Positions 51,931 to 59,854 of a stretch of DNA of 64,000 nucleotides are shown piece after piece. Source of the DNA: Bog-473 sp963779735. Its GTDB lineage: Bacteria; Actinomycetota; Acidimicrobiia; Acidimicrobiales; RAAP-2. The notes beneath the pieces were generated by a model. It was given only the letters and a program-made list of their open reading frames with translations. It was not told the DNA's origin and ran no database searches. The position numbers and the translations under genes are program-made. The stretch spans positions 186,001 through 250,000 of the forward strand of contig CAVZZJ010000007.1 of assembly GCA_963779735.1 (NCBI GenBank), given 5' to 3'. Numbering within the stretch: the first letter of the stretch is position 1; each line of letters starts with the position of its first letter.

Positions 51931-52551
51931 GTGCGCCTGTTCGTGGCCGTCTGGCCGGACGCCTCGGTAGCGACTCGCCTCGCGTCCTTGGAGCTCGGGC
52001 GCGTCCGGGGAGTCAGGACGGTGGTCCCCGAACAGGTGCATGTCACCCTCCGGTTTCTCGGCGAGGTGGAGGCGGGCCTCCTGCCCGATCTCGTCACCGC
52101 GCTCGAGGCGGCGGCCGGGGGCATCGACGGCCCGATCCACTGCGTGGCCGGTCCGGCGACGCAGTGGTTCCCCGGCGGACGGGTGCTCCATGTTCCCGTC
52201 GCCGGCCTCCGGAAAGCGGCCCGGGCCGTCCGAGCCGCAACCGCTGCCGTCGTTCCCGAGCCCGATCAGCGCGGGCAGTTCACCGGGCACCTGACCGTCG
52301 GCCGGGCCAGGGCAGGCCGCCTCAATGCCGCGGCACGAGCGGCACTTGCCGGCATCGCGTTCACCGCCACGTTCGACGTCGACGGCTTCGATCTGGTGGC
52401 CTCGCGCCTCTCGGCCGAGGGTCCCCGCTATGCGTCGCTGATGAGCGTACCGCTAGGAGGGAGTCCGAGCTCCGATCCGGACGACCACCGCGATGACGAT
52501 CAGGGCGAAGGCGACCGATCCGAAGAGGACGATGAGGGAGTTTGCGGCTGA
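51931..52551 (+). CDS. thpR: RNA 2',3'-cyclic phosphodiesterase (2'-5' RNA ligase family)
   Basis: A 206-residue 2H-phosphoesterase from GTG 51931 (RLFVAVWPDASVATRL). The two catalytic motifs are HVTLRFLGEV and HLTVGRARAG, with the conserved His-x-Thr pairs. It acts on cyclic phosphates at RNA or nucleotide ends. The last 35 residues are Asp/Glu-rich (SSDPDDHRDDDQGEGDRSEE) and unlike the family. They lie exactly opposite a possible single-helix microprotein, so the natural stop may have been lost. Confidence 0.85.
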   Translation: MRLFVAVWPDASVATRLASLELGRVRGVRTVVPEQVHVTLRFLGEVEAGLLPDLVTALEAAAGGIDGPIHCVAGPATQWFPGGRVLHVPVAGLRKAARAVRAATAAVVPEPDQRGQFTGHLTVGRARAGRLNAAARAALAGIAFTATFDVDGFDLVASRLSAEGPRYASLMSVPLGGSPSSDPDDHRDDDQGEGDRSEEDDEGVCG

Positions 52552-52554
52552 CAT
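52453..52554 (-). CDS. Possible single-helix microprotein antisense to thpR 3' end
   Basis: A 33-residue frame from ATG 52554: short polar start, one long hydrophobic helix (LIVLFGSVAFALIVIAVVV), basic tail RIGARTPS. Third positions are almost all C or G in this frame, more so than in the overlapping thpR tail, which supports coding. No clear ribosome site. Small membrane proteins of this shape are common but functions are unknown. Confidence 0.4.
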   Translation of the reverse strand: MSAANSLIVLFGSVAFALIVIAVVVRIGARTPS

Positions 52555-52762
52555 GCCGCCACGCTGAGCCCGCCGCCCCGACGCGTTCCACCGGTGACGC
52601 GAGAAGGGCGGCGACCGCCTGACCTGGGCCCCCTCGTGGGAGTTGGGCAAATGTTGAGAGTGCGTAGCCGTCCGGGTGATGTGGGTTGTCCACTGTGGCA
52701 ATGGACAGCCGTACCTGATCACCCGAGGTGGGGTATATCCAATGCGATGGCAAAGCAGATAA

Positions 52763-53542
52763 ATGGCGCAGACCACGTTCTACGAGATTCTCGAGCTCGA
52801 GCCATCGGCGACACCGGAAGAGATCAAGGCGGCATATCGTCAGCTCTCGGTCAAGGTGCACCCCGACCGGGGAGGATCTCAGGCCCTCTTTCGGCTGGTC
52901 CGCGAGGCCTACGAGACCCTGTCCAACTCCTACCGCCGCGCCGAGTACGACCGTTCCAGCGCCAAGGTGGTCGATGCGGCGCGACCAACTGGGGGCGACG
53001 GAAGCGGTGGCCTGGAGAACGACCTGAAGATGCTCGCAGACCGGGCGTTGGCGCTGAACAAGGCGCTCGTCCGACTGCAGGCGGAGGCCAAGACCGACCG
53101 CGACCGACTTGAAGCGTGTCGCGTGCAGCTGGACTACCAGATGGCACAGATCGCCTGGAACATGGGTGTCTTCCGCCAACTCAGCGAGCAAGGCAAGGCG
53201 GACGCGGCGGCTCGATTCCGTGCCAAGGCCGACGAGGGAGTGAAGGCCGTGCCGGCGATCGAGAAGCTCATCGAGACCAAGGAGAAGCAGATTGCGGAGA
53301 AGGCGAGGGCTGCCGACACCGGTGGTTCAAGCAGCGTGAGGATGATTGAGTGCGGTCAGTGCAAGGTCCGAAACAGGGTCTCGCCGGGTACGCAGTCCTT
53401 CTCGTGCGGAGGCTGCAAGAACAGGCATCGCATGCTCAGTTGCAGTTGCGGGGCGCAGTCCTACGTCGGTACGGGACAAGACGGCGGGCTCACCTCCTTC
53501 GCCTGCCTGAAGTGTCGCCGCGTGAACCGCATCGAAGGCTGA
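52763..53542 (+). CDS. J-domain (DnaJ-like) protein with C-terminal zinc-ribbon region
   Basis: A 259-residue protein. The J-domain at 1-65 has FYEILELEPSATPEEIKAAY, then RQLSVKVHPDRGG with the essential HPD motif. A central coiled-coil-like helical region is at about 85-180. The C-terminus has CGQCKVRNRV, SCGGCKNRHRMLSCSCG and FACLKCRRVNR, giving several CxxC pairs for one or two zinc ribbons. The J-domain should stimulate an Hsp70 ATPase, and the zinc part could bind a client or RNA. Not the classic DnaJ layout (no G/F region). No ribosome site before ATG 52763. Confidence 0.85.
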   Translation: MAQTTFYEILELEPSATPEEIKAAYRQLSVKVHPDRGGSQALFRLVREAYETLSNSYRRAEYDRSSAKVVDAARPTGGDGSGGLENDLKMLADRALALNKALVRLQAEAKTDRDRLEACRVQLDYQMAQIAWNMGVFRQLSEQGKADAAARFRAKADEGVKAVPAIEKLIETKEKQIAEKARAADTGGSSSVRMIECGQCKVRNRVSPGTQSFSCGGCKNRHRMLSCSCGAQSYVGTGQDGGLTSFACLKCRRVNRIEG

Positions 53543-53635
53543 CGACAGATCCCCCTGCCGCTACCTCATCACGAAGAGGGACCTTCGGGCCTACTGCGCT
53601 GGGCTCCTTCCGCACATGTTGGTTCGGGGTATGTC

Positions 53636-53788
53636 GTGACAACCGATCTCATCGAACGCATCCAGACGGTTCGCATGGGCGGCTGCCCGTGCCACGACTC
53701 GGACGAAGTGAGGGCCCGTCTCGAGTCGGCCGCGGCGGCCGCTCTCCCAGAGGAGCGCCACGTCGTCGAGATCGATTGGGGACGCTAG
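53636..53788 (+). CDS. Small hypothetical protein with CPCH motif
   Basis: A 50-residue frame from GTG 53636, preceded by CGGGG. The sequence MGGCPCHDSDEVRARLES has a CxCH cluster that could bind a metal, followed by a helix and VVEIDWGR. Codon use fits the genome. Unknown family; a real small protein is likely but not certain. Confidence 0.45.
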   Translation: MTTDLIERIQTVRMGGCPCHDSDEVRARLESAAAAALPEERHVVEIDWGR

Positions 53789-53865
53789 GAACGCTCGACC
53801 CACGCTCCACCGCTATCGCCACGGACCGGACTATGTTCACAACGTTCGCGGAAAGGGATGGGACC

Positions 53866-54009
53866 GTGTCGGAAACCAAACGGAAGTCTTCTGTGATCTG
53901 GCGGTGTTCGCGTTGTGGAGCCCTCGTCCATCCTTCGGACGAACGTTCGCCGGCGGCGTGGTGCGCCCGATGCGGGCAGATTGCCGAAGCGCATCGCGAC
54001 GGCGGCTGA
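53866..54009 (+). CDS. Small zinc-ribbon protein
   Basis: A 47-residue frame from GTG 53866 (an ATG at 53833 would add 11 residues). It contains WRCSRCGALVHPSDERSPAA and WCARCGQIAE, two CxxC knuckles separated by 18 residues, the spacing of a four-Cys zinc ribbon. A DNA/RNA- or protein-binding role is plausible. A third small zinc-type protein in a row after the J-domain gene and the CPCH protein. Confidence 0.5.
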   Translation: MSETKRKSSVIWRCSRCGALVHPSDERSPAAWCARCGQIAEAHRDGG

Positions 54010-54213
54010 CGCGGGGGAGATCGCTGGCCCGGCGAGGGGCGGACAACACGACCACAACAACTCGCCAATGTTTCGACTACACCCCAATGTCCCAGCTCAC
54101 GAGCCATAGGGTGTAGGGACAGACAACGGGGCCGAAGGGCGCCCGTCCGGTCCGTTAGCGGCCGACCCGCGTTGTGCCAGCAGTGTCCGAACGTGAGCCG
54201 AAGGACTTGAAGA

Positions 54214-56619
54214 ATGGATGATCTTGCCCACGACGGTAGTCCTCCGTCGCGCACTGTCGTGAGAGCGGCGGTGCGAAGGAACCTCTGGGCGCTCATTGCC
54301 TTGGTACTTGCCGTTGTTGGGGTGGGTGGCGCGATCGTCGTGGCCAACGACGCCGGCCACAACGCGGCGGCGAACTCCCGGCGGGAGGCGGTCGCCTCCT
54401 CGCGCGAGATCGCTTCGACGCTGCAGTTGGCGCTCCAACATGAACAGGATCTCGTCGTCGACACCAGCGCGACGATCAGCCGCGATCCGGGGATCAGCGA
54501 AGGCGGGTTTCGCCAGTGGATGACCGCTATATCGGCGTTCGAGCGCTACCCCGAGCTCTCGGGAACGAGCGAAATCGAGATCGTCCCCGCATCCCAGCTG
54601 AGCGGCTTTGTGGCCAGGGAGACCCTCGATCCGCCCGGGCCCCTCTCCGCCAACGGCACCTACCAGGTGGTACCGACCGGAGCGCGCCCCTACTACTGCC
54701 TCGAGTCCGTCGCCGTGCAGAGGAGCTCGACGGCGCTGGTCCCTGCCGGCTTCGACTACTGCGCCACGTTCACCAAAGCCGCGATTCTCGAGGCGCGGGA
54801 CACGGGACGGTCCCGGTACATCCCCTACAAGGTCGGCACGACCGAGGACCTGGCGTTGGGTCGGCCCACCTACGCCGGTCAAGGAGTGCCGAGCACGGTC
54901 CAGGGCCGCCGCGCCGCGTTCATCGGGTTGACCGGCATGGTGATCGTCCCACGCGTACTGCTCTCCGCCGCTCTGGCGGGCCATCCCGATACGTCGGTGT
55001 CATTCCACTATGAGGACGGACCGTCGAGCGTGACATTCATGGAAGGCTCGGCCCCCAAGGACGCGCTGATGGTGGTGAACTATCTGCACAACGGCTGGAC
55101 CGTCGATACGTTCGAGAGCGTCCAGGGGGACGGGCTGTTCAGCAATCCGAGCTCGCGCGACGCGCTGATCGCCGGGTTCGCGCTGACCCTGCTCTTAAGC
55201 TCGCTGGCGCTCGTGCTGGGCACCGGAAGGGCCCGGGCCAGGGAGAAGCTGGAACTGCGGACGCGCGAGCTTCGGTTCTTGGCCCTCCACGATCCGCTCA
55301 CCAAGCTCCCCAATCGAGCGTTGATCCTCGATCGCACCGAGCAGATGATCGCCCGCTCGCGCCGCACCGGGATCGCCTGCGCCATCATGTTTCTCGATCT
55401 CGACGACTTCAAGGACATAAATGACACGCTGGGCCACTCCGTGGGGGACGAGCTGCTGGTGGCGGTCTCCGCACGGCTGTCGACCGTGTTGCGGGACGGC
55501 GACACGGTGGGGCGTCTCGGTGGGGACGAGTTCGTCCTCCTCATTGAGGACGCCTCCCTCAGCGTGGGCGTGGAGGTCGTGGCGGAGCGCATCCTCGAAG
55601 TCCTGCGTACACCGTTCGAGATCGCCGGGTATCACACCCCCCTCTCCGTGCAGGCCAGTATCGGTGTAGCCGCTGGCAATCGATCCACGCCCGAGGAGTT
55701 GCTTCGAGACGCCGACATCGCGTTGTATCGGGCCAAGGCGGCCGGCAAGGGTTGCGCGGCGGTCTTTGCAGCTTCGATGCAGACCGCTGTCGAGGACCAG
55801 CGCCATCTGTACACGGACCTTCATCACGCACTCGAAGCGAGCGAATTCTTTCTGCTCTATCAGCCGACGATCGATCTTCAGACGAACGCATTCACCGGGG
55901 TCGAGGCGCTCATCCGCTGGCGTCACCCCAGTCAGGGCGTCGTCGGGCCCGACGCCATCATCCCGGCGCTCGAGAGGAGCGGCCTCATCGTCCCCGTCGG
56001 TCTGTGGGTGCTGCAAGAAGCGTGCCGCCAAGGAGCGGCCTGGCAGGCACAAGGACATCACTTCTCGGTCTCGGTCAACATGTCGGCCAGGCAGCTGGAA
56101 CGAGACCGGATCGTCGACGACGTGCGGCATGCCCTTTCCGCCAGCGGGTTCGATCCTAAGCTCTTGGTGCTCGAGCTCACCGAGACGGCCCTCATGAGCA
56201 ACACCGAGGAGACGATCGCGCGCCTGACGAGATTGAAGGAGCTCGGGGTGCGGATCGCCGTCGACGACTTCGGAACCGGGTACTCGTCCCTCGCCTATCT
56301 CCGAAGGTTCCCGATCGACATCTTGAAGATCGATCGTTCCTTCGTCTCGGGCATTGCCGATTCGGCAGAAGCCTCCGCACTCGTCCACACGCTCGTGCAG
56401 CTGGGCAAGGTCCTCAAACTCGAGACGATCGCCGAGGGCGTCGAGGATGACGAACAGCGCGCCCGTCTGCAGGCCGAAGAGGTCGATACCGGGCAGGGCT
56501 TCCTCTTCTACCGCCCCCTCGAGGTGACAGCGGTAGAGAGACTCCTCCGGGAATTCGACCACGCCCCCGAGGGCGATCCCCCCGGCTTGGTCCACCCGAA
56601 GCAGGACAACATCAGGTAG
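54214..56619 (+). CDS. Membrane c-di-GMP turnover protein (CHASE-like sensor, GGDEF, EAL)
   Basis: An 801-residue protein from ATG 54214. Helix 1 is at about 22-45. A periplasmic sensor of about 270 residues (CHASE-like, with FRQWMTAISAFERYPELSG) follows, then helix 2 at about 318-337. The GGDEF domain is intact (LGGDEFVLL near 436), with the RxxD product-inhibition site (RDGD) five residues before it. The EAL domain is intact (VEALIRWRHP near 564, DDFGTGYSSL, ETIAEGVED, GQGFLF). It can therefore both make and break c-di-GMP; which activity prevails depends on the sensor. Monocistronic; 204 bases of upstream DNA hold no clear operator. Confidence 0.9.
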   Translation: MDDLAHDGSPPSRTVVRAAVRRNLWALIALVLAVVGVGGAIVVANDAGHNAAANSRREAVASSREIASTLQLALQHEQDLVVDTSATISRDPGISEGGFRQWMTAISAFERYPELSGTSEIEIVPASQLSGFVARETLDPPGPLSANGTYQVVPTGARPYYCLESVAVQRSSTALVPAGFDYCATFTKAAILEARDTGRSRYIPYKVGTTEDLALGRPTYAGQGVPSTVQGRRAAFIGLTGMVIVPRVLLSAALAGHPDTSVSFHYEDGPSSVTFMEGSAPKDALMVVNYLHNGWTVDTFESVQGDGLFSNPSSRDALIAGFALTLLLSSLALVLGTGRARAREKLELRTRELRFLALHDPLTKLPNRALILDRTEQMIARSRRTGIACAIMFLDLDDFKDINDTLGHSVGDELLVAVSARLSTVLRDGDTVGRLGGDEFVLLIEDASLSVGVEVVAERILEVLRTPFEIAGYHTPLSVQASIGVAAGNRSTPEELLRDADIALYRAKAAGKGCAAVFAASMQTAVEDQRHLYTDLHHALEASEFFLLYQPTIDLQTNAFTGVEALIRWRHPSQGVVGPDAIIPALERSGLIVPVGLWVLQEACRQGAAWQAQGHHFSVSVNMSARQLERDRIVDDVRHALSASGFDPKLLVLELTETALMSNTEETIARLTRLKELGVRIAVDDFGTGYSSLAYLRRFPIDILKIDRSFVSGIADSAEASALVHTLVQLGKVLKLETIAEGVEDDEQRARLQAEEVDTGQGFLFYRPLEVTAVERLLREFDHAPEGDPPGLVHPKQDNIR

Positions 56620-56668
56620 GCACCGCTCATCGCCCGACCCGTCGCTCTCCGGCCGTAAGCTCGGCCCG

Positions 56669-57352
56669 ATGGAGCTGGGCCCAGAAGCGGCACGCGTGAT
56701 CGGCTCGCTCGTGGAGAAGGAGCTCACCACTCCCCAGCAGTACCCTCTCACCCTCAACGCCCTCATTGCCGCCTGCAACCAGGCATCCAATCGGGAGCCC
56801 GTGACCGACTATGACGAGAGCACGGTGCTGTCGGTCCTCGCCGAGTTGAAGGAGCAGCGTCTCGTCCGTTTCGTCCTTCCCTCCCATGGCCGGACCGCCG
56901 TTCGCTATCGCCACGTGGTCGACGAATCCCTGGCCCTCGACCGTCGCCAGCGCGCGCTCCTCGCCGCGCTCTTGCTTCGCGGACCCCAGACCGTCGGAGA
57001 GCTTCGGCTCCGGACGGACCGCATGGCGGAGTTCGAGGGGCTCGACGACGTCGAGCACGAGCTCGCGTTCTTGGGCTCGCGCGAAGAGCCCCTGGCCGTG
57101 AGCGTCGGGCGAAGGCCTGGCCAGAAGGAGGAACGGTGGGCGTCGCCGATCGTGGCGCTCCCGGTCGGGGATCCCGATCGGACCGAGCGCCATCGGCCCG
57201 AAGCAGACGATCGGTCGGAAGAAGGCGGTCCTGTTGGAACCGAAGCCATCGACACCTTGCCTGGCCTTCGTGCCGAGCTTGCCGACCTGCGCGCCGAAAT
57301 CGACGAGCTGCGCAGCGATCTGGGGGCGCTGCGCGAGAGTCTCGGCGAATGA
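56669..57352 (+). CDS. YceH family (DUF480) protein
   Basis: A 227-residue protein with two tandem winged-helix-like domains. ARVIGSLVEKELTTPQQYPL, then TLNALIAACNQASNREPVTD, is the family signature at the start. RALLAALLLRGPQTVGELRL, then RTDRMAEF, is the second. A coiled-coil tail (LRAELADLRAEIDELRSDLG) follows a charged linker. Function is unknown; the fold suggests nucleic-acid binding. Stand-alone gene. Confidence 0.9.
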   Translation: MELGPEAARVIGSLVEKELTTPQQYPLTLNALIAACNQASNREPVTDYDESTVLSVLAELKEQRLVRFVLPSHGRTAVRYRHVVDESLALDRRQRALLAALLLRGPQTVGELRLRTDRMAEFEGLDDVEHELAFLGSREEPLAVSVGRRPGQKEERWASPIVALPVGDPDRTERHRPEADDRSEEGGPVGTEAIDTLPGLRAELADLRAEIDELRSDLGALRESLGE

Positions 57353-57436
57353 GACGGTCTCGGTCCGACCACGACTACTCCCGAACTGCAACCGCGGCGA
57401 ACCCGGAACGCAACTCCGGTCAAACAAGCTGCCGGC

Positions 57437-57955
57437 ATGAGACGCATTCACGACGGCACGGGCGCAGCGGCGCTCGACATGAAGGAGGTCACCGTGCGCT
57501 CTTTGGCGGATGGCAAGGACTACGTGGGCATGCTCGAGGACATTCCCTTGTTCTCGTCCTGCACGAGAAACGTACTCGAGGCATTTGTCGCCCTCGGGGT
57601 CACCACGGTGGAATGTCCGGCCGGCGAGACGCTGAGCCCCGACGAACTCCACGATCAGAACCTCTGCGTCCTGATCGCCGGTTCCGTGCTCCTCAGCGCC
57701 GGCGATGGCGTGGTCGTCTCCCTCGAGCCAGGCGACTACTTTGGACGGACCCCGGTGCGCTACTCATGGCTCACCGCCTCGGCCGTTGCGACCAGTGACG
57801 CCGAGGTCCTCGTCATTAGCCCCCAAGAGCTCACCATGCTCATGGAGGCATCCTGTCGTGACCGGCATCCTTCGCAGGTCGAGTGGCGCCTCGAGCTTCC
57901 CGCTCCTGCTCGGCACACCGCCCGCAAGCCCCGGCCCGCGGCGCTGGCGAGCTGA
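57437..57955 (+). CDS. Cyclic-nucleotide-binding-like domain protein
   Basis: A 172-residue protein with a cNMP-type beta-roll: YVGMLEDIPLFSSCTRNVLE, VECPAGETLSPDE, LCVLIAGSVLLSAGDG and VVSLEPGDYFGRTPVRYSWL. The phosphate-binding Arg/Ser cassette (GExAL...R) of true CRP-like binders is replaced by YFGRTPVR, so cAMP binding is doubtful. No DNA-binding helix-turn-helix follows; the tail is Pro/Arg/Ala. Ribosome site GAAGGAGG at 57480 lies inside the gene, before no better start, so an internal start cannot be excluded. Convergent with the sigma factor gene. Confidence 0.7.
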   Translation: MRRIHDGTGAAALDMKEVTVRSLADGKDYVGMLEDIPLFSSCTRNVLEAFVALGVTTVECPAGETLSPDELHDQNLCVLIAGSVLLSAGDGVVVSLEPGDYFGRTPVRYSWLTASAVATSDAEVLVISPQELTMLMEASCRDRHPSQVEWRLELPAPARHTARKPRPAALAS

Positions 57956-58100
57956 CCCGCTCGGTCAGGTGGCCTCGTCGCCGACCGGCGGCACACTGCC
58001 GGTGGCGAGCGGCGGACTGGCTTGCCCACCCCAACCGCTCGACGCACCAAGCGGCCGATTGTGCCGTGTGGCAAAAGCGTGATCAACCGTTGTCAGTCGG

Positions 58101-58856
58101 CTAGTGCCGGGAGGGTAGCTCCCGGACGATGTTCGACCGGAGCTGCTGCAGGCTCGCAGCGAGGAGTCGGCTGATCTGCATCTGGCTCACGCCCACTTTC
58201 GTGGCGATCTCGGATTGGCTGAGTCCGTCCACGAAGCGGAGCTGCACAATGGAGCGGTCTCTCGGGGAGAGCGACTCCATGGCCTTGGCGAGGGCGGAGT
58301 GGTTCTCGACACGAGAGAATCCGTTGTCCTCCGAGCCGAGGGAGTCTGCCATGCTCTGCCCCCCACCGTCGCGGGCGTCGATAGACGACGTCCGGTAGCT
58401 CTGTCCTGCCTCGAGAGCCTCGAGCACGTCGTCTTCGCCGGTGCCCAGAGCCGTGGCCAGCTCCGCCACCGTGGGAGAGCGGCCCAGTTCTTGGCCGAGG
58501 CGCTCCACGCAGCTGCCGATCTCGAGGAGAAGTTCCTGGAGCCGTCTGGGCGCACGGACGGCCCACCCGCGGTCACGGAAGTACCGCTTGAGCTCACCGA
58601 TGATGCTGGCCGACGCGAAGGTGCTGAACATGACGCCGCGCTCGGGATCGAAGCGATCGGCCGCCCTGACGAGGGCCAAAGAGGCCACCTGGACCAGGTC
58701 TTCCAGGGACTCGCCCCGATTGGCGAACCGTCGAGCGAGGTGGTGCGCCAGCCCCAGGTGCGACGTGACGAGCCGATCACGGAACGCGCTCGCGCTCCGA
58801 GAGGGCGAGGACCGCTTCGGAATCTCGGCGTCGACGATGGCCATACGCGCCGTCAC
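58101..58856 (-). CDS. sigF: RNA polymerase sigma factor, SigB/SigF/SigG subfamily
   Basis: A 251-residue sigma-70 group-3 factor. Region 2: HHLARRFANRGESLEDLVQV, LVRAADRFDPERGVMFSTFA, then IIGELKRYFRDRGWAVRAPR. Region 3: RLGQELGRSPTVAELATALG. Region 4: LSPRDRSIVQLRFVDGLSQS, then EIATKVGVSQMQISRLLAAS. GTG 58856 overlaps the stop of the anti-sigma gene (GTGA), so the two are coupled. Such factors direct general stress or development promoters and are held by RsbW-type anti-sigma factors. The operon order, antagonist-anti-sigma-sigma, is the classical one. Confidence 0.92.
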   Translation of the reverse strand: MTARMAIVDAEIPKRSSPSRSASAFRDRLVTSHLGLAHHLARRFANRGESLEDLVQVASLALVRAADRFDPERGVMFSTFASASIIGELKRYFRDRGWAVRAPRRLQELLLEIGSCVERLGQELGRSPTVAELATALGTGEDDVLEALEAGQSYRTSSIDARDGGGQSMADSLGSEDNGFSRVENHSALAKAMESLSPRDRSIVQLRFVDGLSQSEIATKVGVSQMQISRLLAASLQQLRSNIVRELPSRH

Positions 58857-59300
58857 GCAGTCCCCGTGCCGCGTTGCATCGACAACCAGGCGACGGAACG
58901 GCCGTTAATGATCTCCCGGCCGTGGGCGGTGACGAGCTCGTCGAGGAGCTGCTCGGAGAGCTCCCGCGCGTGCTGCCAATTCGAGGGTGTCCGTCCCGGC
59001 CCGGCGGGCACCGCCGTCGCCGGCGGTTGGCTCGCGAGTGCAACGAACGGTCACGATGTCGTCGTCGCGCACGAATTCGTACCGTAGGCACGTGTCGCCG
59101 TCCAGCGGTCCCAACGAGACGCTCAGTTCGTCCACGGCCAACCGCAGATCGTCGATCTCGTTGAGGTCGAAGTTCGCCCGCGCCCCTATGGTGGCCGCGG
59201 TGAACCGAGCCAGGACGATGAGCTCCACCGAACTGGGGAAGAAGATCTCAATCAGCTCGCGTTCCGATGTCTTCGACTCTTGGTACGTCGTGGCGTTCAC
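58853..59300 (-). pseudogene. rsbW: RsbW/SpoIIAB-type anti-sigma factor, one frameshift
   Basis: Serine kinase/anti-sigma factor of about 149 codons from GTG 59300 with GGGGGAACC upstream. The first frame reads ELIEIFFPSSVELIVLARFT and IDDLRLAVDELSVSLGPLDG. After about 58990-59015 the protein continues in another frame: SNWQHARELSEQLLDELVTA to VAWLSMQRGTGTA, ending in the GTGA overlap with sigF. The 448-base span is 3n+1. The N-box usually has Asn after the Glu helix (as in EACTNA); here it is DELSVSL without Asn, so ATP binding may be weakened. The overlapping start of sigF and intact ends argue for an indel error or a very recent lesion. Confidence 0.75.
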
Positions 59301-59662
59301 GGTTCCCCCGTTTCGCCCGGCAGCCGATCGTCGCTGGCGTGCACCGTGAATGCATTGAGAAGTCCGGTGATGGTCAACACGCGCAGAATCTGCCGCTGGG
59401 GCGCGATGAGATGGAGCCTTCCACCGCGCTCTTGGCATCGATTCAAGGCACCGACCAGGACGCCCAGCGCGGTCGAATCGACAAACGTCGCTTCTGTGAG
59501 GTCGACGACGATGGAGTCGGCTCCACCCACGAAAAGTGCGTCGAGCTGGTCGTGTAGCCACGGCGCAACCGCGAGATCCATCTCCCCACAAACGGCGAAG
59601 GTGGGCAGATCCGACAGCTCGCGTCCACCTTCGGACGGCGTCACAACCATCTGGTCGACCAT
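59297..59662 (-). CDS. rsbV: Anti-sigma factor antagonist (STAS domain)
   Basis: A 121-residue STAS protein from ATG 59662 after GGAGATGCC; the frame is open to 59743 without a ribosome site. The core is ELSDLPTFAVCGEMDLAVAP, then IVVDLTEATFVDSTALGVLV, with the regulatory Ser in DSTALG that the anti-sigma kinase phosphorylates, and GRLHLIAPQRQILRVLTITG. When unphosphorylated it binds the anti-sigma factor and frees the sigma factor. The stop and the rsbW GTG share four bases (GTGA). Confidence 0.9.
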   Translation of the reverse strand: MVDQMVVTPSEGGRELSDLPTFAVCGEMDLAVAPWLHDQLDALFVGGADSIVVDLTEATFVDSTALGVLVGALNRCQERGGRLHLIAPQRQILRVLTITGLLNAFTVHASDDRLPGETGEP

Positions 59663-59752
59663 GGCATCTCCTCGCAACCCAGCGCCCCCGGGAGCATCAT
59701 CCCCACGCGCCCCCGAGCCGCTCTCATGTGTTCGGCCGGTCACGCATGCTCG

Positions 59753-59779
59753 ATACCCCCTTCGAAAAACTCTAAAACC
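59753..59779 (-). promoter_or_regulatory. SigF/SigB-type promoter of the rsbV-rsbW-sigF operon
   Basis: Read leftwards, GGTTTT (complement of AAAACC at 59774-59779) is followed, after 16 bases counted from the core GTTT, by GGGTAT (complement of ATACCC at 59753-59758). This matches the GTTT-N14-16-GGGTAT class used by SigB/SigF-type sigma factors. It lies about 91 bases upstream of the rsbV ATG, so the operon is probably autoregulated. Confidence 0.7.
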
Positions 59780-59854
59780 GGCGGGCGTTCCCCAGGTATG
59801 GCCGCCGGACTATCGTTGGCCCGTGTCGGCAAGCCGCGGAGGCGAAACGGGGAG

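Noticed and set aside
51714..52124. Longer N-terminus for the second FtsX-type permease
   Set aside because: The extension is antisense to the thpR gene, and the paralogue starts at the position equivalent to GTG 51713.
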